A stretch of 14,167 nucleotides of DNA from an uncultured Eubacteriales bacterium (lineage in GTDB: Bacteria; Bacillota; Clostridia; Oscillospirales; Oscillospiraceae), in contig URWG01000035.1 of NCBI GenBank assembly GCA_900551495.1, positions 1 through 14,167 of the forward strand, in the 5' to 3' direction. The notes below the pieces were generated by a model. It was not told the origin of the DNA. It saw only the letters and a program-made list of their open reading frames with translations, and made no database searches. A program made the translations under genes and the position numbers. This document shows, in pieces, positions 7,196 to 14,127 of this stretch (positions are counted from its first letter, which is position 1; each line of letters begins with the position of its first letter).

Positions 7196-7237
7196 AAAGG
7201 AGCTGCTTCCGATTGGAAGCGGCTCCTTTTAATTTTT
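7196..7237. terminator. bidirectional terminator hairpin, right copy
   Basis: AAAGGAGCTGCTTCC (7196-7210) pairs with GGAAGCGGCTCCTTT (7215-7229) around GATT. On the plus strand it is followed by TAATTTTT, a good release tract for HTH transcripts. On the minus strand only three Ts follow, so it should be weak for glyA, whose stop is 10 bases away. Confidence 0.8.
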
Positions 7238-7247
7238 CCTTACGGCG

Positions 7248-8504
7248 TCATTCGTAGAGCGGATACCGCTTCGTCAGCGCGGCGACTGCGGCGCGGACCT
7301 TCTCCTGCGTGCCCTCAAAATCGGATGCGGTATCGTAAATGCACTGTGCAATGACACGCATATCCTCCTCGACCATGCCGCGCGTCGTGGCGGCAGGCGT
7401 TCCGATGCGCACGCCGCTGGTGACGAAGGGCTTTTCGGGGTCGTTTGGGATCGCATTTTTGTTGACGGTGATATGGTTTTCGTCCAAACGGTGCTGCAGC
7501 TCCTTGCCCGTGATATGCAGCGGGCGGAGGTCCGCCAGCATCAGATGATTGTCCGTGCCGCCGGAGACGAGATCAAAGCCCTTTCCCAGCAGCGCCGCCG
7601 CCAGCGCCTTGGCATTGCTGACGATCTGCCGCGCATAGGCGGCAAATTCCGGCTGCATGGCTTCGCGGAAGCAAATCGCCTTTGCCGCGATGACGTGCAT
7701 CAGCGGACCGCCCTGCGTCCCGGGAAATACGGCGGAATTGATCTTCTTTGCAAATTCCTCCCTGCCCATAATAATGCCCCCGCGCGGACCGCGCAGCGTC
7801 TTGTGCGTCGTGGTGGTCACGATGTCGGCATAGGGAATCGGGCTCATGTGCACACCGCCGGCGACCAAGCCCGCGATATGCGCCATATCCACCATGAGAA
7901 GCGCGCCGTTTCGATGGGCAATATCGGCAAAGGCAGCAAAGTCGATCGCCCGCGGATAGGCAGAGGCACCCGCAACGATGAGCTTCGGACGGTACTGCTT
8001 TGCCAGCCGCTCGACCTCGTTATAGTCGATGCGACCCGTTGCGGGATCGACACCGTAGCTGACCGCGTGATAGACCTTACCGGACTGGTTTGCGGGAGCG
8101 CCGTGGGTCAGGTGCCCGCCGTTTGCAAGGCTCATGCCGAGGATGGTATCCCCCGGCTGGAGCAGCGCCGCATAGACCGCAAGATTCGCCTGCGCTCCGC
8201 TGTGGGGCTGGACGTTCACGAACTCCGCGCCGAACAGCTCCTTCGCGCGGGCAATGGCAAGCCGCTCGACCTCATCGACGACCTCGCAGCCGCCGTAATA
8301 GCGCTTGGCGGGCAAACCCTCGGCATATTTATTCGTGAGGACCGTGCCCATGCAGGCGATGACCGCAGCGGAGGCAATGTTCTCCGAGGCGATCAGCTCG
8401 ATATTGCGGCGCTGACGGCGCAGCTCGCCCGCCAGCAGTTCTCCGACCTCCGGATCAAAGCGATTGACAAATTCAATGGTCGGGGCAAGTTCGTGAATAC
8501 TCAT
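7248..8504 (-). CDS. glyA: serine hydroxymethyltransferase
   Basis: 418 residues, the normal bacterial length. This PLP enzyme interconverts serine plus tetrahydrofolate with glycine plus 5,10-methylene-THF, the main one-carbon source in the cytoplasm. Visible are NIELIASENIAS (34-45), TNKYAEGLPAKRYYGGCE (57-74), VNVQPHSGAQAN (97-108), VDMAHIAGL (205-213) with the PLP-ring Asp206, the TTTHKTLRGPRGG motif (231-243) with the Schiff-base Lys235, and SGVRIGTPAATTRG near the C-terminus. The ATG at 8504-8502 is preferred because GAAGGAGG precedes it and the SHMT N-terminus starts there. An open frame running on to 8966 would cross the riboswitch and promoter and is not real. It is single-gene, with its own leader and a glycine-responsive terminator. 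Confidence 0.97.
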   Translation of the reverse strand: MSIHELAPTIEFVNRFDPEVGELLAGELRRQRRNIELIASENIASAAVIACMGTVLTNKYAEGLPAKRYYGGCEVVDEVERLAIARAKELFGAEFVNVQPHSGAQANLAVYAALLQPGDTILGMSLANGGHLTHGAPANQSGKVYHAVSYGVDPATGRIDYNEVERLAKQYRPKLIVAGASAYPRAIDFAAFADIAHRNGALLMVDMAHIAGLVAGGVHMSPIPYADIVTTTTHKTLRGPRGGIIMGREEFAKKINSAVFPGTQGGPLMHVIAAKAICFREAMQPEFAAYARQIVSNAKALAAALLGKGFDLVSGGTDNHLMLADLRPLHITGKELQHRLDENHITVNKNAIPNDPEKPFVTSGVRIGTPAATTRGMVEEDMRVIAQCIYDTASDFEGTQEKVRAAVAALTKRYPLYE

Positions 8505-8611
8505 AGTTCCTCCTTCGGGCGGGGGTGCTTTTCCCGCGCCGCAATGAATATAATGTAGGACTGCGGACTGCCCGTCGGACAGCGCCGCTCGGCAGGGTCG
8601 CCGAAGCAAAC

Positions 8612-8645
8612 AAAAAGAGCGCAGCCGGAACCTCCGGTCACGCTC
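8612..8645 (-). terminator. riboswitch-controlled intrinsic terminator in glyA leader
   Basis: Reading the minus strand, GAGCG-TGA-CCGGA-GGT-TCCGG-CTG-CGCTC (8645 to 8617) forms a two-part stem with a small internal loop, directly followed by five Ts (8616-8612). It lies between the riboswitch (ending about 8696) and the glyA ATG (8504), the usual place for a transcriptional expression platform. A second strong hairpin (GCGCGGA/TCCGCGC, 8683-8663) sits between aptamer and terminator. Confidence 0.75.
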
Positions 8646-8695
8646 ATCACAGGTACTCTGCGGCGCGGAAACAGCCTCCGCGCAACAAAATACAA

Positions 8696-8845
8696 CTCTG
8701 TCCTTTTGCCTGAGAGATTCGGCTTTCGCCTTGCACCTTCGGCACTCAATCAATGAGCTTCTCCAGAGGATCCCTACACAGCACGGTCCTTGATTCCTGA
8801 GAGTTTTGCTCCTTCGGAGGGTCGGTTGACCGCTTTCCCGCGCTG
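8696..8845 (-). ncRNA. tandem glycine riboswitch
   Basis: Two glycine aptamers in series on the minus strand. Aptamer 1 (8845-8779) is closed by CAGCGCGG pairing with CCGTGCTG (8 bp with one wobble) and contains the conserved CCGAAGGAGCAA and ACTCTCAGG segments. A linker of about 10 bases follows. Aptamer 2 (8768-8696) is closed by CTCTG with CAGAG and contains GCCGAAGGTGCAA, ATCTCTCAGGCAAAAGGAC and the end CAGAG. Conserved sequence, order and spacing match the known tandem class. Glycine binding would be expected to switch on downstream transcription of glyA by preventing the terminator at 8612-8645. That direction is inferred from the class, not proven here. Confidence 0.93.
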
Positions 8846-8874
8846 CTTTGACGGGTATATTTCTTTGTATCCCT

Positions 8875-8902
8875 ATTATAGCGCGTTTTGTCGAAAACGC
8901 AA
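8875..8902 (-). promoter_or_regulatory. glyA promoter with palindrome in the spacer
   Basis: On the minus strand a perfect TATAAT (8880-8875) has TTGCGT (8902-8897) 16 bases upstream. A perfect 7-bp inverted repeat, GCGTTTT/AAAACGC with a 4-base centre (8883-8900), fills the spacer and touches the -35. It could be an operator. Transcription would start near 8868, giving a leader of about 365 bases carrying the riboswitch. Confidence 0.65.
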
Positions 8903-9016
8903 GCGGTATTTTCTGAAAATTTATACATTCTTTTCCGTGTTTCCTTGTACATTTTGCCAACCGCACGAAAAAGGCAAAAAAATGCCGCGCAAATCGTAGA
9001 TTTTTGGCGTTTGGTA

Positions 9017-9025
9017 TGGTATAGT
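9017..9025 (+). promoter_or_regulatory. probable extended -10 promoter for the rnf operon
   Basis: TGGTATAGT at 9017-9025 fits an extended -10 (TGn plus TATAGT, 5 of 6). No good -35 is seen at the normal distance (TAGATT at best). The start would be near 9032, about 30 bases before rnfC. Nearby alternatives (TTTGGT with TATTAG) are possible, so the exact promoter is uncertain. Confidence 0.45.
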
Positions 9026-9062
9026 ATTTTTGTATTAGTCTGAATTGAGGTGATGCAACGCT

Positions 9063-10376
9063 ATGGCACGCTCATTCTTCGGCGGCGTTCATCCGCGGGG
9101 CTTTAAGGAGCTTTCCAAGGATGCGCCGATCCGCCCACTGCACCCCAAAACCGTCAGCATTGCGATGTCGCAGCACATCGGCGCACCGTGTAAGCCGCTG
9201 GTCTCGGTCGGTCAGCGTGTTCTGCTCGGTCAAAAGATCGGCGACGGTCAGGGCTTGTGCGTTCCCGTCCACGCCTCCGTCTCCGGCACGGTCATTGCAA
9301 TCGAAAACCGCCCGACGCCCTCCGGTGCGGACGGGCTGTGCGTCGTGATCGCCAGCGACGGGCGCGACACTCTCTCCCGTGACATCCGCCCCCGCGAAAA
9401 TGCGGACGAGCTAAACGGTGAAGAGCTGATCGCCGTGATCCGCGAGGCGGGAATCACCGGTATGGGCGGTGCAGGCTTCCCGACCAACGTGAAGCTCTCC
9501 TCCGGCGTCGGTAAGGTCGATACGGTCATTATCAACGGCGCGGAGTGCGAACCGTACATCACCTCGGACGACCGTCTGATGTGCGAGACTCCCGAGCGGG
9601 TCCTTCGCGGTATCGGCATCGTTCGGAAAATTCTTCAGCCCAAGCGGACGGTCATCGGCGTAGAAGCCAACAAGCCCGAGGCGATCGCGTCGCTGCAAAA
9701 GCACCTGCCCGCCGATGTGGAGCTGCTGACCATGAAGGTCCGCTATCCGCAGGGCGCGGAAAAGCAGCTCATCCAGACCGTCACCGGTCGTCAGGTCCCC
9801 CCGGGCGGGCTGCCCGCTGCCGTGGGCTGCGCGGTGTTCAACGTTGCAACCTGCGTGGCAATCTCGGACGCGGTTTACGACGGTATGCCGCTCGTGCGCC
9901 GTGCCGTTACGGTCACAGGGCATGCGATCGAAAAGCCCGGCAATTTCCTTGCCCCCATCGGCACCTCCTTTGCCGATCTCATCATTGCCGCGGGCGGCTT
10001 CCACGGCACTCCGCATAAAATTTTCGTCGGCGGTCCCATGATGGGCATTGCGCAGCACACCCTCGACGCTGCGACGATCAAGGGCAACAACGCCCTGACC
10101 TGCTACAATGAGAGCGATCTGCGCGTGAAGCCCAATCCGCACTGCATCCGCTGCGGCAAGTGCGTCGATGTCTGCCCCATGCATCTGATGCCGATCTTCC
10201 TCCACCGCGCACAGAAGCGGGAGGATTTGGAGGCACTGGAGCGCGGAAACGTCATGGACTGCATTGAGTGCGGAAGCTGCGCGTATAACTGTCCGGCGGA
10301 GATCCCGCTGGTGCAGAGCTTCCGCACGGCAAAGAAAATGCTCCGCGACGCAAAGGCAAAGGAGGCGAAGAAATGA
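9063..10376 (+). CDS. rnfC: Rnf complex subunit RnfC
   Basis: 437 residues, usual for clostridial RnfC. Peripheral cytoplasmic subunit of the ferredoxin:NAD+ oxidoreductase; it binds FMN and NAD(H) and carries two 4Fe-4S clusters. Visible are the N-terminal barrel-sandwich region with GGVHP (7-11), the nucleotide/flavin-binding GITGMGGAGFP (130-140) and NGAECEPYI (158-166), and the two cluster motifs at C361/C364/C367/C371 (CIRCGKCVDVC) and C400/C403/C406/C410 (CIECGSCAYNC). The start ATG has GAGGTG at 9047-9052, ten bases upstream. First gene of the rnf operon; its end overlaps rnfD by 4 bp. The short K/A-rich tail lacks the long extension seen in some proteobacterial homologues. Confidence 0.97.
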   Translation: MARSFFGGVHPRGFKELSKDAPIRPLHPKTVSIAMSQHIGAPCKPLVSVGQRVLLGQKIGDGQGLCVPVHASVSGTVIAIENRPTPSGADGLCVVIASDGRDTLSRDIRPRENADELNGEELIAVIREAGITGMGGAGFPTNVKLSSGVGKVDTVIINGAECEPYITSDDRLMCETPERVLRGIGIVRKILQPKRTVIGVEANKPEAIASLQKHLPADVELLTMKVRYPQGAEKQLIQTVTGRQVPPGGLPAAVGCAVFNVATCVAISDAVYDGMPLVRRAVTVTGHAIEKPGNFLAPIGTSFADLIIAAGGFHGTPHKIFVGGPMMGIAQHTLDAATIKGNNALTCYNESDLRVKPNPHCIRCGKCVDVCPMHLMPIFLHRAQKREDLEALERGNVMDCIECGSCAYNCPAEIPLVQSFRTAKKMLRDAKAKEAKK

Positions 10377-11362
10377 AATACGAACCCTTAAAGCTAACCA
10401 TTTCCTCCTCCCCTCACGCGCACAGCTCCAACGCCACGCAGGTCATCATGCGCGACGTCTGTATCGCCCTACTGCCCGCGCTGATCGGCTCGATCGTGTT
10501 TTTCGGCTTCCGTGCCTTGGCGCTGACTCTGATCTCGGTGGGCGCCTGCGTGTTCTTCGAGTGGCTGTACCGCAATATCATGAAAAAGGACTGCACCGTC
10601 GGCGACTGGTCGGCAGTCGTCACGGGAATTCTGATCGCATTCGTTTGCCCCGCGAGCCTGCCCTACTGGGCGGTCATCATCGGCGACTTCTTCGCCATCG
10701 TGCTGGTCAAGCAGCTCTTCGGCGGTATCGGCATGAACATTGTCAACCCCGCGCTTGCCGCCAGAGCATTTATGATGTTCGCGTGGCCCTCGCTGATGTC
10801 GGGCAGCGCCTATAACGTCACGACGGGCGGACTGCCGGACGCAGTGACGACCGCAACGCCGATGCAGGCGCTGCACGCCGGCTCGCTTCCCGCGCAGAGC
10901 CTTCTTGACGCACTGATCGGCAAGATCGGCGGCTGCATGGGCGAGACTTCGGTGATTCTCCTGCTGCTCGGCGGCGTTTATCTTGTGATCCGCAAGGTCA
11001 TTTCCCCGCGTATCCCGCTGGCATACCTGCTGACGGTCGCGGTGCTTGCCGTGGCGTTCCCGCGCGGCGGCTGCGACCGCATCGACTGGATGCTCTACCA
11101 GCTTCTCTCGGGCGGTTTGGTGCTCGGCGCGGTATACATGGCGACGGACTACACGACCTCTCCCGTCACGCACCTCGGTCAGATCTGCTTCGGCATCGGC
11201 TGCGGCGTCGTAACGATCCTGATCCGCTACTTCGGCTCGTATGTCGAGGGCGTGAGCTTTGCGATCCTGCTGATGAACTGCTGCGTCGGCTTCTTCGACA
11301 AGCTCGGTATTCCCAAGCGCTTCGGCGCACAGAAAAAGAAGAAGGGCGGTGAGGCTGCGTGA
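10373..11362 (+). CDS. rnfD: Rnf complex subunit RnfD
   Basis: 329 residues, polytopic inner subunit homologous to NqrB. It holds covalently bound FMN and is part of the electron and ion path through the membrane. Family features are SSSPHAHS (11-18), the DWSAVVTGILIAFVCP helix (78-93), GGIGMNIVNPALAARAFM (117-134) and MATDYTTSPVT (256-266). The expected covalent-FMN threonine site appears as DAVTTATP (156-163), with T162 the likely attachment residue; the usual S/T-G-A-T has Thr in place of Gly. The start has GGAGG about 10 bases upstream, inside rnfC, and overlaps its stop by 4 bp. The KKKKGGEAA tail is hydrophilic. It ends in a GTGA overlap with rnfG. Confidence 0.96.
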   Translation: MKYEPLKLTISSSPHAHSSNATQVIMRDVCIALLPALIGSIVFFGFRALALTLISVGACVFFEWLYRNIMKKDCTVGDWSAVVTGILIAFVCPASLPYWAVIIGDFFAIVLVKQLFGGIGMNIVNPALAARAFMMFAWPSLMSGSAYNVTTGGLPDAVTTATPMQALHAGSLPAQSLLDALIGKIGGCMGETSVILLLLGGVYLVIRKVISPRIPLAYLLTVAVLAVAFPRGGCDRIDWMLYQLLSGGLVLGAVYMATDYTTSPVTHLGQICFGIGCGVVTILIRYFGSYVEGVSFAILLMNCCVGFFDKLGIPKRFGAQKKKKGGEAA

Positions 11363-11886
11363 AAACCGTCCGTTACATTCTCCGCCTGACGCTGACGCTT
11401 CTGCTCATCACGGGCGTTACGGCAGCCCTTCTCGGTCTTGTCAACGAGCTGACGGAGGACAAGATCGACACGCTGACCCGCGAAAAGGCGGAAAAGGCGA
11501 TGCAGGAGGTGCTCCCCGCGCAAAGCTATGAGGAGCTTCCCGCACAAGCCGACGGCATTTCGGCGGTCTACCGTGCCGACGAGCTCGGCTATGTGGTGCG
11601 CGTGAGCACCAACGGCTTCGGCGGCGCGATCGACATGATGGTCGGCGTGGATGACGCAGGGACCGTCACCGGCATTTCCGTCATTTCCCACGCCGAAACC
11701 GCCTCCCTCGGCGCCAACTGCACGCGCGAGGACTTCCGCAGTCAATTCGTCGGCGCGTCCGGAACGGTCGCCGTGACCAAGGACGGCGGACAGATCGAGG
11801 CGCTGACCGGCGCGACTGTCACCAGCCGTGCGGTCTCCGACGGCGTGAACCTCGTGCTGCGCTATGTCGAGGAGGTGCTCAAATGA
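11359..11886 (+). CDS. rnfG: Rnf complex subunit RnfG (GTG start)
   Basis: 175 residues. One N-terminal membrane helix (about 7-28) followed by an extracytoplasmic FMN-binding domain, as in NqrC. The covalent FMN motif TGAT is at 150-153 with T153 the attachment residue (IEALTGATVTSRAVSDGV). The preceding family block is seen as ISVISHAETASLGAN (106-120), where the common ETPGLG is ETASLG. Translation begins at GTG (11359-11361), overlapping the rnfD stop as GTGA. No ATG fits near that site. GGCGGTGAGG upstream can serve as ribosome site, helped by coupling. It passes electrons between RnfD and RnfE/A on the outer side. Confidence 0.95.
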   Translation: MKTVRYILRLTLTLLLITGVTAALLGLVNELTEDKIDTLTREKAEKAMQEVLPAQSYEELPAQADGISAVYRADELGYVVRVSTNGFGGAIDMMVGVDDAGTVTGISVISHAETASLGANCTREDFRSQFVGASGTVAVTKDGGQIEALTGATVTSRAVSDGVNLVLRYVEEVLK

Positions 11887-12521
11887 ACTTCAAAAAGCAA
11901 CTCAAGGAGGGTCTGCTGACCAATAACCCCGTGCTCGGGCAGCTTTTGGGTATGTGCTCGACCATGGCGATCACGACCACTCTCTTTAACGGTATCGGCA
12001 TGGGGCTTTCGGTCACGATCATTCTGATCTGCTCCAACGTGGCGATCTCCCTGCTGCGCAAGGTCATCCCCGACAAAATTCGCATTGCCGCCTACATCGT
12101 GGTCATTGCGGGCTTTGTGACGATGGTCGATCTGCTGCTAAAGGCGTTCGTTCCGGCGCTGTCGGACAGCTTGGGCGTGTTTATCCCGCTGATCGTCGTC
12201 AACTGCATCATTTTGGGCAGAGCGGAGGCATTCGCGTCGAAAAACGGCGTTTTGGCGTCCGCCGTGGACGGCTTGACGCAGGGCATCGGCTACACCGTCG
12301 CGCTGGTGACGATGTGCATTATCCGCGAGCTTTTGGGCAGCGGCACCTTCGGCAAGGGCGTGTTCGGCGACGACGGGCTGCGCATTCTCTCGGCAGAGTA
12401 CCCCGCGCTGATCGTCATTCTTCCCGTCGGCGGCTTCCTGACGCTCGGCTGTCTGATTGCCTTCTCCCAGTGGTTTAACCATCGGCTGGCGGAAAAGAAG
12501 CAAAAGGAGGGCGGAAAATGA
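11883..12521 (+). CDS. rnfE: Rnf complex subunit RnfE
   Basis: 212 residues, six-helix membrane subunit homologous to NqrD and to RnfA. It forms an inverted-topology pair with RnfA around a membrane-buried Fe-S cluster. The two cluster cysteines appear as C25 (LLGMCST) and C108 (VVNCIILGRAEAFA). Other family marks are the N-terminal NNPVLGQLLGMC (14-25), the central DGLTQGIGYTVAL and the IRELLGSGTF loop. The charged C-terminus (RLAEKKQKEGGK) is cytoplasmic. The start overlaps rnfG (ATGA) and the stop overlaps rnfA (ATGA). Length is normal for the subunit. Confidence 0.96.
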   Translation: MNFKKQLKEGLLTNNPVLGQLLGMCSTMAITTTLFNGIGMGLSVTIILICSNVAISLLRKVIPDKIRIAAYIVVIAGFVTMVDLLLKAFVPALSDSLGVFIPLIVVNCIILGRAEAFASKNGVLASAVDGLTQGIGYTVALVTMCIIRELLGSGTFGKGVFGDDGLRILSAEYPALIVILPVGGFLTLGCLIAFSQWFNHRLAEKKQKEGGK

Positions 12522-13108
12522 ATCTCTTTCTCTCCCTTTTTTCCATCTCCCTGAGCGCGATTCTTGCGGAGAATTTTATCCTTGTTAAATTCTTGGGCAT
12601 TTGCCCGTTTATGGGTGTTTCCAAAAAGTTTGACACGGCGCTCGGCATGGGCGTTGCGGTCATCTTCGTCATGGGGCTTGCCTCTGCGGCAACGTGGGCG
12701 GTCAACGAATATCTGCTGCTGCCCTACGATCTGGAATATATGCAGACGGTGGTGTTCATCCTCGTCATTGCCGCACTGGTGCAGTTTGTGGAGATGTTCC
12801 TGCAAAAGGCGCTGCCCGCCCTCTATCAGGCGCTCGGCATTTATCTGCCGCTGATCACCACCAACTGCGCCGTCCTCGGCGTGGCGCTGCTGAACATTCA
12901 GAACGGCTACAACTTCATTGAGTCCGTGGTTTACGGCATCATGGGCGGCGCGGGCTTCACCGTGGCGATCCTGCTGTTCTCGTCGGTGCGCGAGCGGCTG
13001 GAGGACTGCGACTGCCCGAAGGCGTTCCGCGGCTTCCCCATCGCGCTGATCGCCGCCGGTCTGCTGGCGCTGTCGTTCATGGGCTTCTCCGGCTTCCGCG
13101 TATTCTAA
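12518..13108 (+). CDS. rnfA: Rnf complex subunit RnfA
   Basis: 196 residues, six-helix membrane subunit homologous to NqrE, partner of RnfE. Cluster cysteines are C29 (FLGICPFMGVS, 26-35) and C117 (TTNCAVLGVALL, 115-126). The AENFILVKFLGICP stretch (17-30) and the FRGFPIALIAAGLLAL helix near the end are characteristic. GGAGGGCGG lies just before the ATG, inside rnfE. It is followed by a 13-bp gap to rnfB, the only junction of the operon without overlap. Confidence 0.96.
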   Translation: MNLFLSLFSISLSAILAENFILVKFLGICPFMGVSKKFDTALGMGVAVIFVMGLASAATWAVNEYLLLPYDLEYMQTVVFILVIAALVQFVEMFLQKALPALYQALGIYLPLITTNCAVLGVALLNIQNGYNFIESVVYGIMGGAGFTVAILLFSSVRERLEDCDCPKAFRGFPIALIAAGLLALSFMGFSGFRVF

Positions 13109-13121
13109 GGGGGTAAGCGGT

Positions 13122-13940
13122 ATGGAAAAGATAATTTACGCGATCGTCATTCTCGGCGTTATGGGCGCGGTGTTCGGCGCTGTCCTCGCCGTTGCCTCCA
13201 AGGTCTTTGCGGTCAAGACGGACGAGCGTCTGCCGAAGCTCGTCGAGGCGCTCCCCAGCGCAAACTGCGGCGGCTGCGGCTTCGCGGGCTGTCAGGCATA
13301 TGCACAGGCTGTGCTGGACGGCAAAGCGCCGATCGGTCTTTGCGCGGCAGGCGGCTCCGAGGCTGCCGAAAAAATATCCGCCGTTATGGGCGTCGAGGCG
13401 CAGGCGGTCGAGCGCAAGGTCGCCATGGTCAAATGCCGCGGTCAAAATCATCTGCAAAAAGCCTCCTACGCCGGTATTCCCGACTGCCGCAGCGCAATGT
13501 TCGTCACCGGCAACGGTCCGTCCGCCTGTCCGTCGGGCTGTCTCGGCTTCGGCACCTGCACTACGGTCTGCCGCTTTGACGCAATTCACGTCGTGGACGG
13601 CGTTGCGCAGGTCGATGCGGAGAAATGCACCGGCTGTATGCAATGTGTAGACATCTGCCCGCGCAAGGTGATCGTACCCGTTTCCTACAACGAGGACATC
13701 GTGATCGCCTGCTCCAATCAGCAGCGCGGCGCAAATACCCGCCATTACTGCTCAATCGGCTGCATCGGCTGCCATCTGTGTGAAAAGCAGTGCGAATACG
13801 ACGCGATTCACGTCATCAACAATCTCGCGACCATCGACTACTCCAAGTGCGTCTCCTGCGGACGGTGCGCGGCGGTCTGCCCGAGAAAGCTGATCTCCGA
13901 CTCCAATCTACGCACGGACATGGACGCCCTGCCGCTGTAA
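13122..13940 (+). CDS. rnfB: Rnf complex subunit RnfB, electron-entry ferredoxin-like subunit
   Basis: 272 residues. It takes electrons from reduced ferredoxin and passes them into the complex. One N-terminal membrane helix (4-26) precedes an Fe-S domain with C49, C52, C57 and C74 (NCGGCGFAGC...C). Further cysteine sets are C136/C140/C146/C150, C169/C172/C175/C179, C214/C217/C220/C224 and C243/C246/C249/C253, so about five 4Fe-4S clusters are possible. It is shorter than the longest clostridial versions (A. woodii has 333 residues). The ribosome site is AAGGGGGT just upstream of the ATG. Last gene of the operon, as in other Clostridia with the CDGEAB order, followed by a strong terminator. 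Confidence 0.96.
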   Translation: MEKIIYAIVILGVMGAVFGAVLAVASKVFAVKTDERLPKLVEALPSANCGGCGFAGCQAYAQAVLDGKAPIGLCAAGGSEAAEKISAVMGVEAQAVERKVAMVKCRGQNHLQKASYAGIPDCRSAMFVTGNGPSACPSGCLGFGTCTTVCRFDAIHVVDGVAQVDAEKCTGCMQCVDICPRKVIVPVSYNEDIVIACSNQQRGANTRHYCSIGCIGCHLCEKQCEYDAIHVINNLATIDYSKCVSCGRCAAVCPRKLISDSNLRTDMDALPL

Positions 13941-13954
13941 AAGATGTAAAAAGC

Positions 13955-13985
13955 AAAAACGGACTGCCGAGGCAGTCCGTTTTTT
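13955..13985 (+). terminator. intrinsic terminator of the rnf operon
   Basis: AAAAACGGACTGC (13955-13967) pairs perfectly with GCAGTCCGTTTTT (13972-13984) around CGAG, ending in six Ts. It lies 14 bases after the rnfB stop and has an A-run on the other side, so it could work in both directions. Confidence 0.9.
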
Positions 13986-13989
13986 AGGC

Positions 13990-14127
13990 TGTCAAATAAG
14001 TGTTAAGCCCGTCATTGTGAGGGCGCTTGCCCCCGTGGCAATCTCGCAGAATTATTCTGAAATCTTGATAAACTTCGGCGAACTCGGAACATTTCGCATG
14101 AGATTCCCACGTCGGGCTGCGCCCTCC
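13990..14127 (-). repeat. interspersed palindromic repeat element, copy 2 (inverted, incomplete)
   Basis: Reverse complement of the element at 7027-7190. It starts at TGTCAAA (13990-13996) and follows with GTCATTGTGAGGG, GTGGCAATCTCGCAGAATT, an AT-rich middle and GAGATTCCCACGTCGGGCT. By eye the two copies agree at well over three quarters of positions. The match breaks off after GCCCTCC (14121-14127), where copy 1 continues to its outer inverted end. Copy 2 therefore lacks one terminus, or something else is joined there. Sequence 14128-14167 is not explained. Confidence 0.82.

Noticed and set aside
7026..7232. 68-residue open frame across the repeat element
   Set aside because: It lies wholly within the palindromic repeat and terminator, has no ribosome site and is not protein-like.
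7473..8558. 361-residue plus-strand open frame opposite glyA
   Set aside because: It is antisense to a fully motif-supported SHMT.
8540..8570. Extra promoter close to glyA (TATATT on the minus strand)
   Set aside because: No -35 at a workable distance; chance AT-rich patch within the leader.
8505..8966. N-terminal extension of glyA by about 150 codons
   Set aside because: It would translate through the promoter, riboswitch and terminator; a strong ribosome site and the family N-terminus are at 8504.
7027..14127. CRISPR array
   Set aside because: The two repeat copies are about 7 kb apart, inverted and long; there are no regular short repeats or spacers.
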